Part shown: positions 1-8,717 of the stretch, one piece after another
How positions within the stretch are numbered: position 1 is the stretch's first letter
Layout of the letters: each line of letters opens with the position of its first letter
Assembly: GCF_024810105.1 (NCBI RefSeq)
Contig: NZ_JANUDX010000001.1
Coordinates: 897,252 to 961,251, forward strand
DNA: 64,000 nucleotides
Reading direction: 5' to 3'
Source: Stenotrophomonas sp. BIGb0135
GTDB lineage: Bacteria; Pseudomonadota; Gammaproteobacteria; Xanthomonadales; Xanthomonadaceae
Made by a program: the position numbers and the translations under genes
The notes under the pieces: model-generated
Told to the model about the DNA's origin: nothing
The model's input: the letters and a program-made list of their open reading frames with translations, nothing else
Databases searched by the model: none

Positions 1-1161
1 CATGCCGAACAGCTTGATGAAGCCTTCGGCTTCTTCCACGCCCCAGTCGGCCGACTGCGCATAGGTAGCGCCCTTGGTGTTGAGCAGGTGCGGCGACTTC
101 ACCGCCACCGCATCGACGCGGCCACCGCGGGTTTCCAGCACCACTTCGCCGTTGACCTTGGCCTGCGAGGACTTCAGGAAGGCTTCGATGTCGGTCTTGA
201 GCGGGTCGTGGTAGAAGCCTTCGTACACCAGCTCCACCCACTTGCGCGCCACGTCCGGCTTGAAGCGGTTCTGCTGCTTGGTCAGCACCGCATCTTCCAG
301 CGCGCGGTGCGCGGCCAGCAGCGAGACCAGGCCCGGGGCCTCGAACACGATGCGGCCCTTCAGGCCGATCACGGTATCGCCGGTGTACACGCCACGGCCG
401 ACGCCGTACGGGGCGAACAGCTTGTTGAGCTTGGCCAGGATCTGCTCACCCGGCAGTGCCTTGCCGTCCAGCTCGACCGCCTCGCCTGCGACGAACTTCA
501 GCTTGACGGTCAGCGGCTCGATCGGCCACGCGCTGCGCGGCGCGCACCAGCCGCGGGCGCCTTCGCCCGGTGCTTCCCACCGGTCGATCTCGCCGCCGGA
601 CATGGTCAGGCCGAGCAGGTTTTCGTTGATGGTGTAGGCCTGCTGCTTGGCGCGCACGCCGAAGCCGCGCTCTTCCAGGTACTTCTGCTCGTAGGCGCGG
701 GTCTGGGTGTGTTCCTTCTGGATCTCGCGGATCGGAGCGACGATCTGGTAGTCGCCCAGTGCCTTCACGGCCAGGTCGAAGCGGACCTGGTCGTTGCCCA
801 TGCCGGTGCAGCCGTGGGCGATGATGTTGGTGCCCAGTTCGGCGGCGCGCTTGAGTGCGGCATCCACGATCAGGTAGCGGTCGGACACCAGCAGCGGGTA
901 CTGGCCCTGGTAGCCTTCGCCGGCCCACACGAACGGCTTGACGAAGCCGTTCCAGATGGCCGGGCCGCCGTCGACGGTGACATGGCTGGTCACGCCCAGC
1001 TCGGCGGCGCGCTTCTCGATGAAATCGCGCTCTTCGTCATCCACGCCGCCGGTATCGGCGAACACGGTGTGCACGTTGTAGCCGCGCTCCTGCAGGTAAG
1101 GCACGCAGAAGCTGGTGTCGAGTCCGCCGGAGAAGGCCAGGACGATGTCTTTATTGCTCAT
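1..1161 (-). CDS. argG: Argininosuccinate synthase, C-terminus cut by window edge
   Basis: ATP-dependent ligation of citrulline and aspartate to argininosuccinate, the penultimate step of cytosolic arginine synthesis. The visible 387 residues begin [17 protein letters not shown], which contains the N-type ATP-pyrophosphatase loop SGGLDTS near residues 10-16. Further on are the family segments [15 protein letters not shown] and [17 protein letters not shown]. The reading frame runs off base 1, so a short C-terminal tail, probably about ten residues by comparison with the usual length near 400, lies outside the window. It is downstream of argF' with 120 bases between, a space filled by two inverted REP units, so the two are probably cotranscribed. 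The identification is secure. Control is probably through the leader upstream of argF'. Confidence 0.95.
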   Translation of the reverse strand, partial: MSNKDIVLAFSGGLDTSFCVPYLQERGYNVHTVFADTGGVDDEERDFIEKRAAELGVTSHVTVDGGPAIWNGFVKPFVWAGEGYQGQYPLLVSDRYLIVDAALKRAAELGTNIIAHGCTGMGNDQVRFDLAVKALGDYQIVAPIREIQKEHTQTRAYEQKYLEERGFGVRAKQQAYTINENLLGLTMSGGEIDRWEAPGEGARGWCAPRSAWPIEPLTVKLKFVAGEAVELDGKALPGEQILAKLNKLFAPYGVGRGVYTGDTVIGLKGRIVFEAPGLVSLLAAHRALEDAVLTKQQNRFKPDVARKWVELVYEGFYHDPLKTDIEAFLKSSQAKVNGEVVLETRGGRVDAVAVKSPHLLNTKGATYAQSADWGVEEAEGFIKLFGM

Positions 1162-1195
1162 GGGGGTCAGGGTCCAGTAGGGGGATGGGAATTCG

Positions 1196-1269
1196 GTAGA
1201 GCCGACCGTTGGTCGGCTGGAATGTTCAATGCGCCGGTTGGGGAGCAGCCGACCCACGGTCGGCCCTAC
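1196..1269. repeat. Pair of inverted SMAG/REP units between argF' and argG
   Basis: A unit at 1196-1219 starts GTAGAGCCGACCGTTGGTCG and a second, inverted and diverged unit lies at 1246-1269. Each is a GTAG-headed palindrome of the S. maltophilia REP type. In the leftward transcript of argF' and argG the pair can fold into hairpins, which may affect mRNA stability. Confidence 0.85.
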
Positions 1270-1281
1270 CCCTGGTTGGCG

Positions 1282-2292
1282 TTACCGGCCGATCAATGCC
1301 GACATGATCGCCTTCTGCACGTGCAGGCGGTTCTCGGCCTCGTTGATGGCGATGCACTGCGCCGAGTCCATCACCCCGTCGGTGGCCTTCACGTTGCGGC
1401 GCAGCGGCAGGCAGTGGCTGAAGACGCCGTTGTTGGTCAAGGCCATCTTGGCCTCGTCCACGATGAAGTGCTTGTACTGGTCGCGGATGGGCTTTTCCGG
1501 CTCCCAGTTGCCGAAGAACGGCAGCGCGCCCCAGCTCTTGGCGTACACCACGTCGGCGCCGGCGTAGGCGCTGGCGATGTCGTGGCTGACCTGCAGCGAA
1601 CCGCCGCTCTCGGCCACGTTCTGCTCGGCCCAGCCCATGTAGCGCTCATCGAGCACGTAGTCCGGGGTCGGGCACAGCAGGGTCACGTCCATGCCCATGC
1701 GGGTGGCGATGGTCAGCGCCGAGTTGGCCACGGCGGTGTTGAGCGGCTTGGGGTGGTAGGTCCAGGTCAGCACGTACTTCTTGCCGCGCAGGTCCTGGGT
1801 ACCGAAGTGTTCCTGCAGCGCCATCACGTGGGCCAGTTCCTGGCACGGGTGGGTGATGGTTTCCATGTTGATCACCGGCACCGGCGAGTACTTGGCGAAG
1901 CTCTTGAGCACCTCGTCCTCGCGGTCCTTGGTCCAGTCGATGAACTTCGGGAACGCGCGCACGCCGATCAGGTCGACGTAGCGGCCCAGCACCCGGGCCA
2001 CTTCGGCGATGTGCTCTTCGGTATCCCCGTCCATCACCGAGCCCAGGTTGAACTCGATCGGCCATGCATCCTTGCCCGGCTGCAGCACGATCGCGTGGCC
2101 GCCCAGCTGGAACGCCCCCAGCTCGAAGCTGGTGCGGGTGCGCATGGACGGGTTGAAGAACACCAGGGCAATCGATTTGCCCTTGAGCTCCTCGCCCAGT
2201 TTGTTGCGCTTGAACAGCGCGGCCTGGGTCAGCAGGGCATCCAGGTCGGTGCGGCTCCAATCCTGGGTGTTCAGGAAGTGCTTCAGGGACAT
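1282..2292 (-). CDS. argF': N-acetylornithine carbamoyltransferase
   Basis: Transfers the carbamoyl group of carbamoyl phosphate to N-acetylornithine, giving N-acetylcitrulline in the xanthomonad version of the arginine pathway. The protein is 336 residues from MSLKHFLNTQDW. It has the carbamoyl-phosphate loop SMRTRTS (STRTR in ordinary OTCases), the HPCQELAH segment and the HCLPLRRN signature of the acetylornithine-specific family, so I prefer this to ordinary ornithine carbamoyltransferase. An in-frame upstream extension to 2367 exists but has no family similarity, so I chose 2292. The gene begins about 115 bases downstream of a strong leftward terminator that I interpret as part of an attenuator. 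It is the first structural gene of the leftward arg group. Confidence 0.93.
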   Translation of the reverse strand: MSLKHFLNTQDWSRTDLDALLTQAALFKRNKLGEELKGKSIALVFFNPSMRTRTSFELGAFQLGGHAIVLQPGKDAWPIEFNLGSVMDGDTEEHIAEVARVLGRYVDLIGVRAFPKFIDWTKDREDEVLKSFAKYSPVPVINMETITHPCQELAHVMALQEHFGTQDLRGKKYVLTWTYHPKPLNTAVANSALTIATRMGMDVTLLCPTPDYVLDERYMGWAEQNVAESGGSLQVSHDIASAYAGADVVYAKSWGALPFFGNWEPEKPIRDQYKHFIVDEAKMALTNNGVFSHCLPLRRNVKATDGVMDSAQCIAINEAENRLHVQKAIMSALIGR

Positions 2293-2407
2293 CGATCGAT
2301 CCTTTGCGGCTGGTTTTCCACCGTTGCCGGCGGAGGTTGGGGGCGCCGGGGCGCGTTCAGGGCTCAAACAAACACATACAGATGAAACTTTTCAGATCGT
2401 AGAAACG

Positions 2408-2435
2408 AAAAAACCCAGCGCGGGGGCTGGGTTTT
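2408..2435 (-). terminator. Rho-independent terminator/attenuator upstream of argF'
   Basis: On the minus strand a perfect 10-bp stem AAAACCCAGC/GCTGGGTTTT (2426-2435 with 2410-2419) with a 6-base loop runs straight into a T tract (TTTTTT to 2408). It lies between a short leader reading frame and argF', so it would end leftward transcripts before the arg genes unless prevented. The upstream sequence GCTGGGT at 2463-2469 can pair with its 5' arm, which is the hallmark of an attenuator. Confidence 0.85.
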
Positions 2436-2460
2436 CCGAACAGACAGCACGAAGCTCCGG

Positions 2461-2562
2461 TTACCCAGCGAAAATGTGGGGTTCCGGTCGGCGGGCACGC
2501 GACGTCATGCCGGTCGCCATACGGGCGGCGCTGGTGTCGTGCTGGAAGTCGGTGAGTTTCAT
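2461..2562 (-). CDS. Candidate arginine leader peptide (33 aa)
   Basis: A 33-codon frame, MKLTDFQHDTSAARMATGMT followed by SRARRPEPHIFAG, ends 25 bases before the terminator upstream of argF'. Arg codons occur at positions 14, 22, 24 and 25, three of them within four codons (CGT GCC CGC CGA). Directly after this cluster, CCGGAACCC (2487-2479) can pair with GGGTAACCGG (2466-2457), and the latter region can instead pair with the terminator 5' arm. This is the arrangement of a ribosome-stalling leader. There is no good Shine-Dalgarno sequence upstream of the ATG, so translation could be weak or leaderless. The role is inferred from sequence and position only. Confidence 0.55.
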   Translation of the reverse strand: MKLTDFQHDTSAARMATGMTSRARRPEPHIFAG

Positions 2563-2599
2563 GGCCGCCAATCTTTGCATGCGTACGGGGTGGGTGCAA

Positions 2600-2622
2600 G
2601 GCCTGAAGGGAATATTCAGGCC
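2600..2622. promoter_or_regulatory. 8-bp dyad in arg leader upstream region
   Basis: GGCCTGAA and TTCAGGCC form a perfect 8-bp inverted repeat around a 7-base centre, 38 bases upstream of the leader ATG and 7 bases beyond the stop of the next gene. It could be that gene's terminator stem or an operator. The inner half-sites TGAA-N7-TTCA resemble, but do not match, the TGAA-N6-TTCA spacing of ARG boxes. Confidence 0.4.
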
Positions 2623-2629
2623 GCGGGCC

Positions 2630-3193
2630 TCACGGATTGGCCGCGCTGCCCTGCTCGGCGCCGATCCACGGGGTGATCGAGACGCGGATCTTGAGCCGGT
2701 TGCCCGGATCCTCCGGGAGCCGCGAGCGGTACTTGGTGCCCTTGTAGACGTAATCCACGTCGTAGGCGATGGGGCGGCGGAACTCGCGGCCGACCGGAAT
2801 GATCCGGCATTCGCGGGTGAGCAGCGGGCCGTTGTTGGCGGCCGGGGCCGGGACTTCGGCCACCGGCAGCTCTTCCTCGGTGCCGTCTTCACGGCGGAAG
2901 ATCGAGCGCACCGAGTCCATGAAGCGGCCGAAACGGCCCTTGTCCTCCTGGGGTTCCTCGCCGGTCACGTTGACCGGGGCCAGCGTGCGCGTGGAGACCG
3001 GCTCGCAATGCTCTTCGGTGCGGGTGGCGCGCAACGTCTGGAACACCGGCTCGACGTTGAGCACCTGCGCGTAGTCGAACTTGACGTTCTCCACGATCAC
3101 CACCCGGTTACGGACCTCGCCGTCCTGGGCACACGCCATGAAGGCGGCACCTCCCAGCAGGCAGGCCAGCGTCAACAACGAAGTGGATTTCAT
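2630..3193 (-). CDS. Secreted conserved protein of unknown function
   Basis: 187 residues from MKSTSLLTLACLLGG, with a signal peptide ending near the AQDG segment (residues 23-25). The mature part has several Cys, and its C-terminal stretch with YDVDYVYKGTKYRSRLPEDP resembles the C-terminal ends of envelope proteins that carry a glycine-zipper segment, although no glycine zipper is visible here. I infer a periplasmic or outer-membrane-associated role but cannot name a function. The start at 3193 is chosen because it gives a proper signal peptide; an in-frame extension to 3256 would bury it. It is transcribed leftward towards the arg leader and divergently from cysS. Confidence 0.7.
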   Translation of the reverse strand: MKSTSLLTLACLLGGAAFMACAQDGEVRNRVVIVENVKFDYAQVLNVEPVFQTLRATRTEEHCEPVSTRTLAPVNVTGEEPQEDKGRFGRFMDSVRSIFRREDGTEEELPVAEVPAPAANNGPLLTRECRIIPVGREFRRPIAYDVDYVYKGTKYRSRLPEDPGNRLKIRVSITPWIGAEQGSAANP

Positions 3194-3382
3194 TGGCAAC
3201 AGGTTAGAGGACAAGGCGGATAGTTTAGGCAGTGCCAGGCACAAGGGGCTGAACATTACCCTTCCGCGACGATTCTGCCCATAGCCGGTTACCGTACGGG
3301 ACAGGCGGCGGGCCCCGGCGCTGGGCCGCGATGTGATCTAAAATCGAGGGCTTGCCCCCCTTCCCTCCCCACCACCGACCCC

Positions 3383-4753
<1,371 letters not shown>

Positions 4754-4874
4754 ACGGCCGCCCGGCCAGCGGCCGGGCACCCCTCGACACAGACCCGGCC
4801 ACGGATGGCCGGGTGCCTCCCCCGAACCATCAAGGCCAGACCACGGAAGGCGCGCACCGGCCTGGAGCCCCCCC

Positions 4875-5324
4875 ATGACCACCGCATCCCCGTTCCCGCT
4901 TGAAGCCACCGCCGCCGAGGCCCAGGCCGCCATCGCCGAGGAGTTCGCCTTCTTCGGCGACTGGTCCGAGCGCTACCAGTACCTGATCGATCTGGGCCGC
5001 AAGCTGCCCACCTTCCCGGACGAGTGGAAGACCGAGCAGCACCGCCTGCTCGGCTGCCAGTCGATGGTCTGGATCGTGCCCGAAGGCAACGCTCAGCAGC
5101 TGCGCTTCCACGCCATCAGCGACTCGGCGATCGTCTCCGGGTTGATCTACCTGGCGCTGCGGGTGTACTCGGGCCGCTCGGCCGCCGACATCCTGGCCAC
5201 CGAACCGACCTACATCCAGGACATCGGCCTGTCGCGCCACCTGTCGCCGACCCGCAGCAATGGCGTGGCCGCCATGCTCGCCTTCATCCGCGAGACGGCG
5301 CAGTCGCAGCACGCCGCCTCGTGA
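4875..5324 (+). CDS. sufE: SufE family cysteine desulfurase partner
   Basis: Accepts persulfide sulfur from a SufS/CsdA-type cysteine desulfurase for iron-sulfur cluster or related sulfur transfer. The 149-residue protein starts MTTASPFPLEATAAEAQ and has the SufE core, with the acceptor Cys in HRLLGCQSMVW (about residue 60), and DIGLSRHLSPTRSNG near the C-terminus. Its position just after cysS links it to cysteine metabolism. Its stop codon overlaps the GTG start of the MFS gene (GTGA), so the two are translationally coupled. No adjacent sufS is present, so SufE rather than CsdE is a naming choice. Confidence 0.88.
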   Translation: MTTASPFPLEATAAEAQAAIAEEFAFFGDWSERYQYLIDLGRKLPTFPDEWKTEQHRLLGCQSMVWIVPEGNAQQLRFHAISDSAIVSGLIYLALRVYSGRSAADILATEPTYIQDIGLSRHLSPTRSNGVAAMLAFIRETAQSQHAAS

Positions 5325-6571
5325 GTACCGACGCCCCCGCCGACCGTGCCGATGGCGCGCTGGCCCTGCTGGCCCGCCCCGGCTTCTCGCTGCTGCTGGC
5401 CTACCGCATCTGCGCGATGCTGTCCTACCAGATCGTCGCGGTGACGGTGGGCTGGCACATCTACGAGGTCACCCGCAATCCGTTCTCGCTGGGCCTGGTG
5501 GGCCTGGCCGAGGTGCTGCCGTTCTTCTGCGTGGCCCCGTTCGCCGGTTACCTGGTGGACCACCTGCCGCGGCGCAGGCTGGGCATGGTCGCCGCCAGCG
5601 GGCTGGTGCTCACGGCGGTGGTGCTGACCGCGGTGGCCAAGGGCTGGCTGCCTTTCCACGGGGTATGGCCGATCTATGCGGCGATCGCGATGACCGGCAT
5701 GGTCCGCGCGTTCCTCTCGCCGATCTACAACGCGCTGTTTGCGCGCGTGCTCGAACGCCCGCAATACGCGCGCGGCGCCGGGCTCGGCGCGGTGATGTTC
5801 CAGACCGGCATGGTGGCCGGGCCGGCGTTGGGTGGCGTGCTGGTGGCCTGGGGCGGCACGGGCGTGGCGTACGGCGTGGCCGCGTCGGTGGCGCTGCTGG
5901 CCGTGGGCTGCCTGGGCGTACTGCGCGTGTCCGAGCCGGTGCACACCGGACCGGCGGCCCCCATCTTCAAGAGCATCGCCGAGGGCGGCCGCTTCGTGCT
6001 GGGCAACCGGATCATGGTCGGGGCGATGGCGCTGGACATGTTCTCGGTACTGCTGGGTGGCGTGGTCGCGATGCTGCCGGCGTTCCTGCACGAGATCCTG
6101 CACCACGGCCCGGAAGGCCTGGGCATCCTGCGTGCGGCACCGGCGCTGGGCTCGGTGTGCGTGGGGCTGTGGCTGGCGCGCCGACCACTGCAGCGCAACG
6201 CCGGCCGGGTGCTGCTGTTTGCGGTGGCCGGGTTCGGGCTGTGCGTGATCGGCTTCGGGCTGTCGCACAGTTTCTGGCTGTCGGCGGTGATCCTGCTGTT
6301 CTACGGCGCCTTCGACGGGGTCTCGGTGGTGATCCGCTCGACGATCCTGCAGTTGGCCACGCCGGAAGCGATGCGCGGCCGGGTCTCCTCGATCAACGGC
6401 ATCTTCATCAGCTCCTCCAACGAACTGGGCGCGTTCTACGCCGGCACGATGGCCCGGCTGCTCGGCCTGATCCCGGCGGTGGTGCTGGGCGGTTGCGCGG
6501 TGCTGAGCGTGGCCGGCATCACCGCCTGGAAGAACCCCACCCTGCGCCGCCTAAACCTCGGCGACCTGTAG
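5321..6571 (+). CDS. MFS transporter (EntS-like)
   Basis: A 416-residue inner-membrane protein with about 12 hydrophobic segments, beginning with a GTG that overlaps the sufE stop. The loop YLVDHLPRRRLGMV after the second helix is the MFS A-like motif. The overall pattern, including GLAEVLPFFCVAPFAG and the C-terminal RVSSINGIFISSSNELG, fits the EntS/tetracycline-efflux-like group of exporters. The substrate cannot be told from sequence. The TAG stop lies inside the GTAG head of the first REP unit downstream. Coupling to sufE is probably organisational rather than functional. Confidence 0.85.
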   Translation: MSTDAPADRADGALALLARPGFSLLLAYRICAMLSYQIVAVTVGWHIYEVTRNPFSLGLVGLAEVLPFFCVAPFAGYLVDHLPRRRLGMVAASGLVLTAVVLTAVAKGWLPFHGVWPIYAAIAMTGMVRAFLSPIYNALFARVLERPQYARGAGLGAVMFQTGMVAGPALGGVLVAWGGTGVAYGVAASVALLAVGCLGVLRVSEPVHTGPAAPIFKSIAEGGRFVLGNRIMVGAMALDMFSVLLGGVVAMLPAFLHEILHHGPEGLGILRAAPALGSVCVGLWLARRPLQRNAGRVLLFAVAGFGLCVIGFGLSHSFWLSAVILLFYGAFDGVSVVIRSTILQLATPEAMRGRVSSINGIFISSSNELGAFYAGTMARLLGLIPAVVLGGCAVLSVAGITAWKNPTLRRLNLGDL

Positions 6572-6836
6572 ATCCACGCCATGCGTGGATGCTTTTCCGC
6601 GCGCCCCGCACAGCATCCCCCCACCCGTAGATCCACGCCATGCGTGGATGCCTTCCCGCGCCGTGCCCCGCACAGCATCCACCCACCCGTAGATCCACGC
6701 CATGCGTGGATGCCTTCCCGCGCCGCGCCCCGCACAGCATCCACCCACCCGTAGATCCACGCCATGCGTGGATGCCTTCCCGCCCCGCGCCCCGCACAGC
6801 ATCCACCCACCCGTAGATCCACGCCATGCGTGGATG
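6568..6836 (+). repeat. Five-unit SMAG/REP array
   Basis: Five near-identical 24-base units beginning GTAGATCCACGCCATGCGTG start at 6568, 6627, 6689, 6751 and 6813. From the second on they repeat with a 62-base period, including the spacer ccttcccgcgcc...cacagcatccaccc. Each unit is a hairpin with a GTAG head. The first unit supplies the MFS stop codon. This array and the terminator after it account for the roughly 350 bases between the MFS gene and the DksA-like gene. Confidence 0.9.
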
Positions 6837-6877
6837 CCTTGCCCCATCCACGCGCCAATCGCGACCAACATGCAAAA

Positions 6878-6901
6878 AAAACCCGGCCGAAGCCGGGTTT
6901 T
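6878..6901. terminator. Bidirectional terminator, MFS / DksA-like
   Basis: Stem AAAACCCGGC/GCCGGGTTTT (6878-6887 with 6892-6901) with a 4-base loop, flanked by an A run on one side and T residues on the other. It serves the convergent MFS and DksA-like transcripts. Confidence 0.88.
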
Positions 6902-6927
6902 TCCATGCACTCCACCACGACCAGCGA

Positions 6928-8187
6928 TCAGTCGCCCTGCTGCTTCTGCAGGTGCTCCCAACGCTCCTGGGCGTCGATGGTGCGTTCGGCGGTGAGGCGG
7001 GCTTCCAGGCGATCCAGGCCGATTTCCTCGCCCGTATCGACGCAGTAACCGTAGTCACCATCTTCCAGACGCTTCAGCGTGCTGTTGATCTTGCCGATCA
7101 GCTTGCGGTAACGGTCGCGGGTCCGCAGTTCCAGCGAGTTTTCGGTCTCGCGGGTGGCGCGTTCGGCTTCATCGCCGATGTCGCGCACTTCTTCCTGCAG
7201 GTTCGCGATGGTCTGCTTGGATTCCTCCACCAGATCATTGCGCCAGTGCTGCAGGCGCTGGCGGAAATACTCCAGCTGCAGCGGGCTCATGTACTCCTCT
7301 TCCGCGCTCGGCTTGTAGCCGTCGGGCAGGATCGGACGACCGGTGGCTTCGTCAGTCTTGTATTCCACCACCTTCACCTTGGTGCGCGGGGCCGGGGCGG
7401 CCGAACGCGCGGCGACGGCAACGGCGACCTTGCCGACCGGACGCGAAACAGGCTTGGGGGCGGACTCGGACTTGGCGGGGGTTTTTGCAGGCGATTTCGA
7501 AACGGGCACGGGATTCTTGTTTTGCGGGGCCTTGGAGGCGGGGGCGGCCGTTACCGGCGCCGGCGCGGAGGCCGGAGGGGTAACAGGCGTGGCCGCACTC
7601 TTGGCCGGGACAGACTTGGCCGGCGCCGGCGATGCCGGCTTCGGTGCGGACTTCACTACGGGTGCTGCCACCGGCGTTGCGGCCGGCTTGGTTGCCACGG
7701 GCTTGCTGGCGGTCTTGGCTGCCTTCACCGGCTTGGCCGGCGGCTGCTTGGCCGCCACCTTCTTCACAGGTGCAGGCTTGGAAGCCGGCTTGGCAGCGGC
7801 CGGCTTCACGGATTTCTTTGCCACGGTCGCCGGTGCGGCCTTCTTCACCGGCGCCTTGGCGACCGGCTTGGACGGCTTGGCCACCGCTGCCTTCTTGGCC
7901 ACGGCCTTCTTGGCCACGACCTTCTTGGCCGGTGCAGCTTTCTTTGCCGGCGCCTTGGCGACGACCGGCTTCTTGGCGACGGCTTTCTTCACCGTCTTGG
8001 CCGGGGTCTTGGCGACCGGTTTTTTCACGGGTGCCGTCCTGGCCGCCGGTTGTTTGGATGCAGGCTTGCCAGCCGGCTTGGAGGCCGGTTTCTTGGCAAC
8101 GGACTTGGCCGCCAACTTCTTAGCAACAGGCTTGGCGGTTTTCTTGGCGGCCTTGACGGCCTTCTTTGCAGTTTTTTTAGCAGCCAC
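6928..8187 (-). CDS. DksA2-like RNA polymerase-binding protein with Lys/Ala/Pro-rich tail
   Basis: 419 residues, against about 150 for ordinary DksA. Residues 1 to about 270 are low-complexity Lys/Ala/Pro repeats (KPVAK, KKAVAKK, PAKK), like histone H1 and AlgP/AlgR3 tails. The last 145 residues are a DksA/TraR domain with YMSPLQLEYFRQRLQHWRND and EIGLDRLEARLTAERTIDA. Of the four zinc-finger cysteines only the first remains (GYCVDTG; T, T and A at the others), the pattern of zinc-independent DksA2 proteins. The start is GTG at 8187, with GGAAGAG 6-12 bases upstream on the minus strand. Predicted role: ppGpp-linked transcription control, with the basic tail perhaps binding DNA. Confidence 0.85.
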   Translation of the reverse strand: MAAKKTAKKAVKAAKKTAKPVAKKLAAKSVAKKPASKPAGKPASKQPAARTAPVKKPVAKTPAKTVKKAVAKKPVVAKAPAKKAAPAKKVVAKKAVAKKAAVAKPSKPVAKAPVKKAAPATVAKKSVKPAAAKPASKPAPVKKVAAKQPPAKPVKAAKTASKPVATKPAATPVAAPVVKSAPKPASPAPAKSVPAKSAATPVTPPASAPAPVTAAPASKAPQNKNPVPVSKSPAKTPAKSESAPKPVSRPVGKVAVAVAARSAAPAPRTKVKVVEYKTDEATGRPILPDGYKPSAEEEYMSPLQLEYFRQRLQHWRNDLVEESKQTIANLQEEVRDIGDEAERATRETENSLELRTRDRYRKLIGKINSTLKRLEDGDYGYCVDTGEEIGLDRLEARLTAERTIDAQERWEHLQKQQGD

Positions 8188-8458
8188 GAAACGCTCTTCC
8201 TTGGATTCCCCGGGGCCCGGGAAAGCGGGCCTTTATAGCCTACCCGACCAGCAGCAGCAACCACACCGCCTACTCCGTTCAGCCCCGGAGTCGCAAGGCG
8301 TGCAGCCAATCCACCGCGGGGGCGGACCGTCTTGCGCAGTTCGGTACCTGACCCGGCCAACAGCCGGGGCGGCCCGCCACGCGCGTGGACGCGGAGGGGG
8401 CCAACGGCCCATCCTGCGACAAATGCGGCCTTCATGCCAACTGCTCTAAGATTGGCAG
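8188..8458. other. Intergenic region, divergent dksA-like / yidD
   Basis: 271 bases with no convincing gene. It must hold the promoters for the leftward DksA-like gene and the rightward yidD-pyrC group, but no clear -35/-10 pair was recognised. Confidence 0.5.
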
Positions 8459-8716
8459 GTGATCTCCCGCCTGCTCATCGCCCTGCTGCGCTTCTACAAG
8501 CGCTTCATCAGCCCGTTGCTGGGGCCGCGCTGCCGCTTCATGCCCAGCTGTTCTGAATACGCCATGCAAGCCATCGCCACGCATGGGCCCGCGCGCGGCA
8601 GCTGGCTGGCTGCGCGCCGGCTGGGCCGCTGCCATCCCTTCCACCCCGGTGGCATCGACGAGGTGCCGCCGCGCGCCGCGCATGACGCCACCTGCCGCTG
8701 CACAGGAAAACACTGA
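8459..8716 (+). CDS. yidD: Membrane protein insertion efficiency factor YidD
   Basis: An 85-residue protein of the YidD family, which assists YidC-dependent insertion of inner-membrane proteins at the cytoplasmic face. The signature is nearly complete: [25 protein letters not shown] and [10 protein letters not shown], with the conserved Cys residues and an N-terminal amphipathic/hydrophobic helix. The start is a GTG ([13 protein letters not shown] follows). In most bacteria yidD sits in the rpmH-rnpA-yidC cluster; here it is alone, one base ahead of the dihydroorotase gene, an arrangement that may simply be xanthomonad. Confidence 0.93.
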   Translation: MISRLLIALLRFYKRFISPLLGPRCRFMPSCSEYAMQAIATHGPARGSWLAARRLGRCHPFHPGGIDEVPPRAAHDATCRCTGKH

Positions 8717-8717
8717 A

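Noticed and set aside
88..2385. Plus-strand 765-codon frame opposite argG and argF'
   Set aside because: Antisense to two certain genes; composition is His/Gly/Arg/Val rich with no motifs.
2600..2622. ARG box
   Set aside because: Spacing is one base too long and the second half is CTTCA rather than ATTCA, so it is listed only as a dyad of uncertain role.
6826..8238. Gly/Arg/Cys-rich frame on the plus strand
   Set aside because: Antisense of the Lys/Ala/Pro repeats of the DksA-like gene; the apparent glycine repeat is an artefact of complementing them.
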